A stretch of 5,565 nt of DNA, taken from NCBI GenBank assembly GCA_002343395.1, contig DDSN01000001.1:9857-15421 (forward strand). The letters are read 5' to 3'. Within the stretch, counting starts at the first letter, position 1. Every line of letters starts with the position of its first letter. The stretch comes from Hyphomonadaceae bacterium UBA2389 (GTDB lineage Bacteria; Pseudomonadota; Alphaproteobacteria; Caulobacterales; Aquidulcibacteraceae). Under the pieces are notes generated by a model that saw nothing but the letters and a program-made list of their open reading frames with translations, did no database searches and was not told the origin of the DNA. Of the stretch, positions 3,775-5,565 are shown piece by piece. The translations under genes were made by a program, and so were the position numbers.

Positions 3775-5489
3775 CCAAGCGTATCGGCGGCGTCGCCGTC
3801 CTGGCCGCCAGCGCCCTTCTGCTCGCCGGCTGTTCGACCGTCGGCGACGCCGCCGGCCGACTGAACCCCTTCAAGAAGGAAGAGCCCAAGGAAGTGGCCG
3901 GCGAAGGCCGCCGCATCTCGATCGTCGCCTTCGACCAGCGGGTCGAGGCGGCTGAGGGCCTCAAGGGCATGGACTTCTTCCTGCCGACCGCCACGGCCTT
4001 GGCCAACTGGCCGCAGCCGGGCGGCGATCCGGATCAGAAGATCGACCATGTCGAGGCGGCGCCCGCCTTCGAGATCGCCTGGCGCAAGGGCTTCGGCAAG
4101 GGCTCCAACCGCCATTTCCACGTCACCGCCCCGCCGATCCTTGTCGACGGCCGCCTGTATGTGATGGATGCGGAATCGGAAGTCTCCGCCGTCGACGCGA
4201 GCACCGGCCAGGTTATCTGGCGCAAGGCCATCCATTCGCGCACCAAGCGCGACAAGCGCGGCTTCGGCGGCGGCGTCGCCTTCTCCGGCGGCAAGCTGTA
4301 CGTCGCTTCGGGCTTCCGCTTCGTGGCCCAGCTCGACCCGGCGACCGGCGAAGTGGGCTGGCGACGCGAGACCGCCTCGCCGATCCATGGCGCGCCGATC
4401 GTGACTCACGGCCGGGTGTTCGTGGTCAGCACCGACAATGAGCTTCTGACCTACGACGCGGCCAACGGCACGCCCGGCTGGACCTATCAGGCGCTCGTGG
4501 AGCCGGCGCGGATCCTGGCCTCGTCCAGCCCGGCCGCCGCCGGCGACACCGTGGTCGGCGCGTTCGCTTCGGGCGAGGTGGTCGCCCTGCGCGCCGCCAA
4601 CGGCAACGACCTGTGGAACAACACCCTGTCCCGGGCCAGCCGCACCAGCGCCCTTTCCGAAATCCGCGATGTCGCCGGTCGTCCGGTGATCTACGAGGGT
4701 GACGTCTACGCGGCCAGCCACTCGGGGGTGTTCGCCGCCACCGACCTGCGCACGGGCACGGCCCGCTGGTCGCTGCCGGTCGCCTCGATCTCCAGCCCCT
4801 GGGCCGCCGGCGACGTGGTCTACGTCGTCTCCCAGGCTGGTGAAGTCATCTGCGCCTCGCGGTCGAGCGGACAGGTCTATTGGATCAAGGACCTCAACGA
4901 AGGCCAGGCGGCGAAGAAGAGCACCTTCTTCGGACTCGGCAAGAAGGAGGACAAGGGCGGCCGCACCCTGTGGTTTGGCCCGGTTCTGGCCTCCGACAAG
5001 CTGGTGCTGGCTTCCAGCGACGGCCGCGCCGTGGCGCTGAACCCGAAGACCGGCGAGCTGTGGGAGGTGGAGCATGGCGCGCGCGGCGGCGACGAGCTGA
5101 ACATCGTGCGCAAGGGCAAGGACTACGGCTGGCCCACCATCACCTACGGCATCGAGTACGCCGGCGGGCCGGTGGGCGCGGGCATCACCCGGAAGGACGG
5201 CATGGAGCAGCCGCTCTACTACTGGGACCCCGTGATCGCGCCTGGGGCCCTGGCGTTCTACGAGGCCGATGCGGCGCCGGGCTGGAAGGGCAGCCTGTTC
5301 GTCACCGGCCTGGGGCCGAAGTACCTGGCCCGGCTGACGCTGGACGGCGACAAGGTGGTGGGCGAGGAGCGCCTGCTGAGCGAGGTGGGCGAGCGCCTGC
5401 GGGACGTGGTCGTGGGCCCGGACGGGGCGCTCTACATCTCCACCGACAACGAGAAGGGCCGCGTGCTGCGGGTCGCGCCGAAGCGGTAG
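3771..5489 (+). CDS. bamB: BamB-type outer-membrane lipoprotein fused in frame to a PQQ sugar dehydrogenase C-terminus (chimeric)
   Basis: BamB is a lipoprotein of the BAM complex, which inserts beta-barrel proteins into the outer membrane. Residues 1-21 are a lipoprotein signal with lipobox L-A-G-C; C21 is followed by S-T, not Asp, which fits outer-membrane sorting. Seven PQQ-type propeller repeats begin near residues 129, 176, 216, 261, 312, 350 and 411. At about residue 430 the homology changes. From L-W-E-V-E-H-G onward (431-572) the protein is the C-terminal part of a soluble PQQ aldose dehydrogenase (YliI/GSDH family), with G-G-D-E-L-N, Y-G-W-P (452-455), Y-Y-W-D-P (483-487), R-x-R-D-V (542-546) and G-P-D-G-A-L-Y. 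BamB's last blade is missing, as is the dehydrogenase N-terminus with its catalytic histidine. At 572 residues the ORF is well over normal BamB length (roughly 390-460). It could be a real fusion or an assembly join. The upstream in-frame extension to 3132 is not coding; the ATGA overlap and the signal peptide fix the start at 3771. Confidence 0.85.
   Translation: MTKRIGGVAVLAASALLLAGCSTVGDAAGRLNPFKKEEPKEVAGEGRRISIVAFDQRVEAAEGLKGMDFFLPTATALANWPQPGGDPDQKIDHVEAAPAFEIAWRKGFGKGSNRHFHVTAPPILVDGRLYVMDAESEVSAVDASTGQVIWRKAIHSRTKRDKRGFGGGVAFSGGKLYVASGFRFVAQLDPATGEVGWRRETASPIHGAPIVTHGRVFVVSTDNELLTYDAANGTPGWTYQALVEPARILASSSPAAAGDTVVGAFASGEVVALRAANGNDLWNNTLSRASRTSALSEIRDVAGRPVIYEGDVYAASHSGVFAATDLRTGTARWSLPVASISSPWAAGDVVYVVSQAGEVICASRSSGQVYWIKDLNEGQAAKKSTFFGLGKKEDKGGRTLWFGPVLASDKLVLASSDGRAVALNPKTGELWEVEHGARGGDELNIVRKGKDYGWPTITYGIEYAGGPVGAGITRKDGMEQPLYYWDPVIAPGALAFYEADAAPGWKGSLFVTGLGPKYLARLTLDGDKVVGEERLLSEVGERLRDVVVGPDGALYISTDNEKGRVLRVAPKR
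5034..5075 (+). other. Chimera junction: bamB to PQQ sugar dehydrogenase
   Basis: The bases encode A-L-N-P-K-T-G-E-L-W-E-V-E-H. The first half (N-P-K-T-G-E) suits a BamB repeat. L-W-E-V-E-H-G is diagnostic of the sugar dehydrogenase, where it is itself normally preceded by a similar A-x-x-P-x-T-G-x-L stretch. In the six preceding BamB repeats the tryptophan comes four residues after the T/N/S-G pair (for example T-G-Q-V-I-W). Here it comes three after (T-G-E-L-W), so the repeat register is broken exactly at this point. Confidence 0.75.
5061..5489 (+). pseudogene. C-terminal fragment of PQQ-dependent aldose sugar dehydrogenase (within the chimeric ORF)
   Basis: About 142 residues correspond to roughly the last two blades of the six-bladed GSDH/YliI propeller. 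These enzymes are normally separate periplasmic proteins of about 350-400 residues that oxidise aldoses with PQQ. The visible motifs are intact and run to a natural C-terminus (G-R-V-L-R-V-A-P-K-R, stop TAG), so the 3' end looks like an undamaged gene end. The N-terminal half, with its own signal peptide, catalytic histidine and other PQQ contacts, is absent. By hand count the fragment prefers GCG over GCC for Ala (8 vs 4) and GTG over GTC for Val (10 vs 3). The preceding bamB stretch (about 4398-5040) shows 9 vs 21 and 11 vs 11. It is listed separately because it is a broken gene inside another reading frame. Catalytic activity is not expected. Confidence 0.75.
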
Positions 5490-5502
5490 GCGCGAACCTT
5501 CG

Positions 5503-5517
5503 CGCGCCAGTGGCGCG
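5503..5517 (+). terminator. Short GC hairpin after the chimeric ORF
   Basis: CGCGCC (5503-5508) pairs with GGCGCG (5512-5517) around an AGT loop, 13 bases after the stop codon. There is no T-run. It could assist termination or stabilise the mRNA 3' end. The position supports it more than the sequence does. Confidence 0.35.
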
Positions 5518-5541
5518 TCAGCGCCGCTTCCACCAATGAAG

Positions 5542-5564
5542 ACGAATGGCGCGGCGCTATTCGT
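5542..5564 (+). terminator. Strong inverted repeat at the window edge, possible terminator
   Basis: ACGAATGGCG (5542-5551) pairs with CGCTATTCGT (5555-5564) across a three-base CGG loop. All ten pairs form, one as G·T (5548/5558). It lies 52 bases after the stop codon. The window ends one base later, so a T-tract cannot be checked. It may be a terminator serving this gene or a convergent neighbour. Confidence 0.45.
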
Positions 5565-5565
5565 G

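Noticed and set aside
3489..5075. 528-codon open frame on the minus strand opposite yfgM-bamB
   Set aside because: It lies entirely antisense to well-recognised coding sequence. Its translation is rich in Gly, Ala, Arg and His with no recognisable domain, as expected from a shadow frame in high-GC DNA.
4880..5539. Second plus-strand frame overlapping the chimeric ORF end
   Set aside because: It is an Arg/Gly/Ala-rich out-of-frame shadow. The overlapping bamB/dehydrogenase frame has clear family motifs throughout.
5490..5565. Possible start or end of another gene in the last 76 bases
   Set aside because: Short open stretches exist on both strands, but none has a ribosome site or recognisable protein sequence. 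The two hairpins suggest an untranslated region.
1..5565. tRNA, rRNA, CRISPR array, insertion sequence or phage genes
   Set aside because: No cloverleaf, ribosomal motif, spaced direct repeats, transposase motif or terminal inverted repeat pair was seen on either strand.

Overview
The window looks like chromosomal DNA of a high-GC alphaproteobacterium, most likely in or near Caulobacteraceae (Caulobacter/Phenylobacterium/Brevundimonas type). This rests on three things: the strong G/C bias at third codon positions, the gene order panB - TPR membrane protein - bamB, and promoter-like elements that resemble the Caulobacter housekeeping consensus better than the E. coli one. The taxonomic call is inference from sequence style and protein recall, not from a search.

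Left block (1-2023). A glutathione S-transferase gene runs off the left edge on the minus strand. It diverges from a small Spx/ArsC-like thiol reductase gene (YffB type) on the plus strand, so two probable glutathione-linked redox genes share a 68-base control region. A hairpin-containing spacer follows. Next comes a tight three-gene cassette: a triple-pass membrane protein resembling DUF6249 proteins, an ECF sigma factor, and a small two-helix membrane protein whose start overlaps the sigma stop. By position and topology the last one is probably the anti-sigma factor. This block is visibly less G/C-saturated than the right block.

Right block (2099-5565). panB (ketopantoate hydroxymethyltransferase, pantothenate/CoA synthesis) is followed by a YfgM-like TPR protein and a BamB-type outer-membrane lipoprotein. 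The last two overlap by ATGA, the same pairing as E. coli yfgM-bamB, and fit a cell-envelope biogenesis operon. In most relatives the next gene would be der (engA); it is absent here.

The most striking feature is the last ORF. For about 430 residues it is a normal BamB: lipobox signal peptide and seven PQQ-type beta-propeller repeats. Within a short motif (A-L-N-P-K-T-G-E-L) it then switches in frame to the C-terminal ~142 residues of a different protein, a soluble PQQ-dependent aldose sugar dehydrogenase (YliI/Asd, GSDH family). The final BamB blade and the dehydrogenase's N-terminal catalytic part are both missing. The tail also differs in codon preference. This is either a real gene fusion or deletion between two propeller genes, or a misassembly at a short shared sequence. 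The sequence alone cannot decide, but the join can be placed to within about 30 bases.

No tRNA, rRNA, CRISPR array, insertion sequence or phage gene was seen. No intergenic gap exceeds 100 bases.
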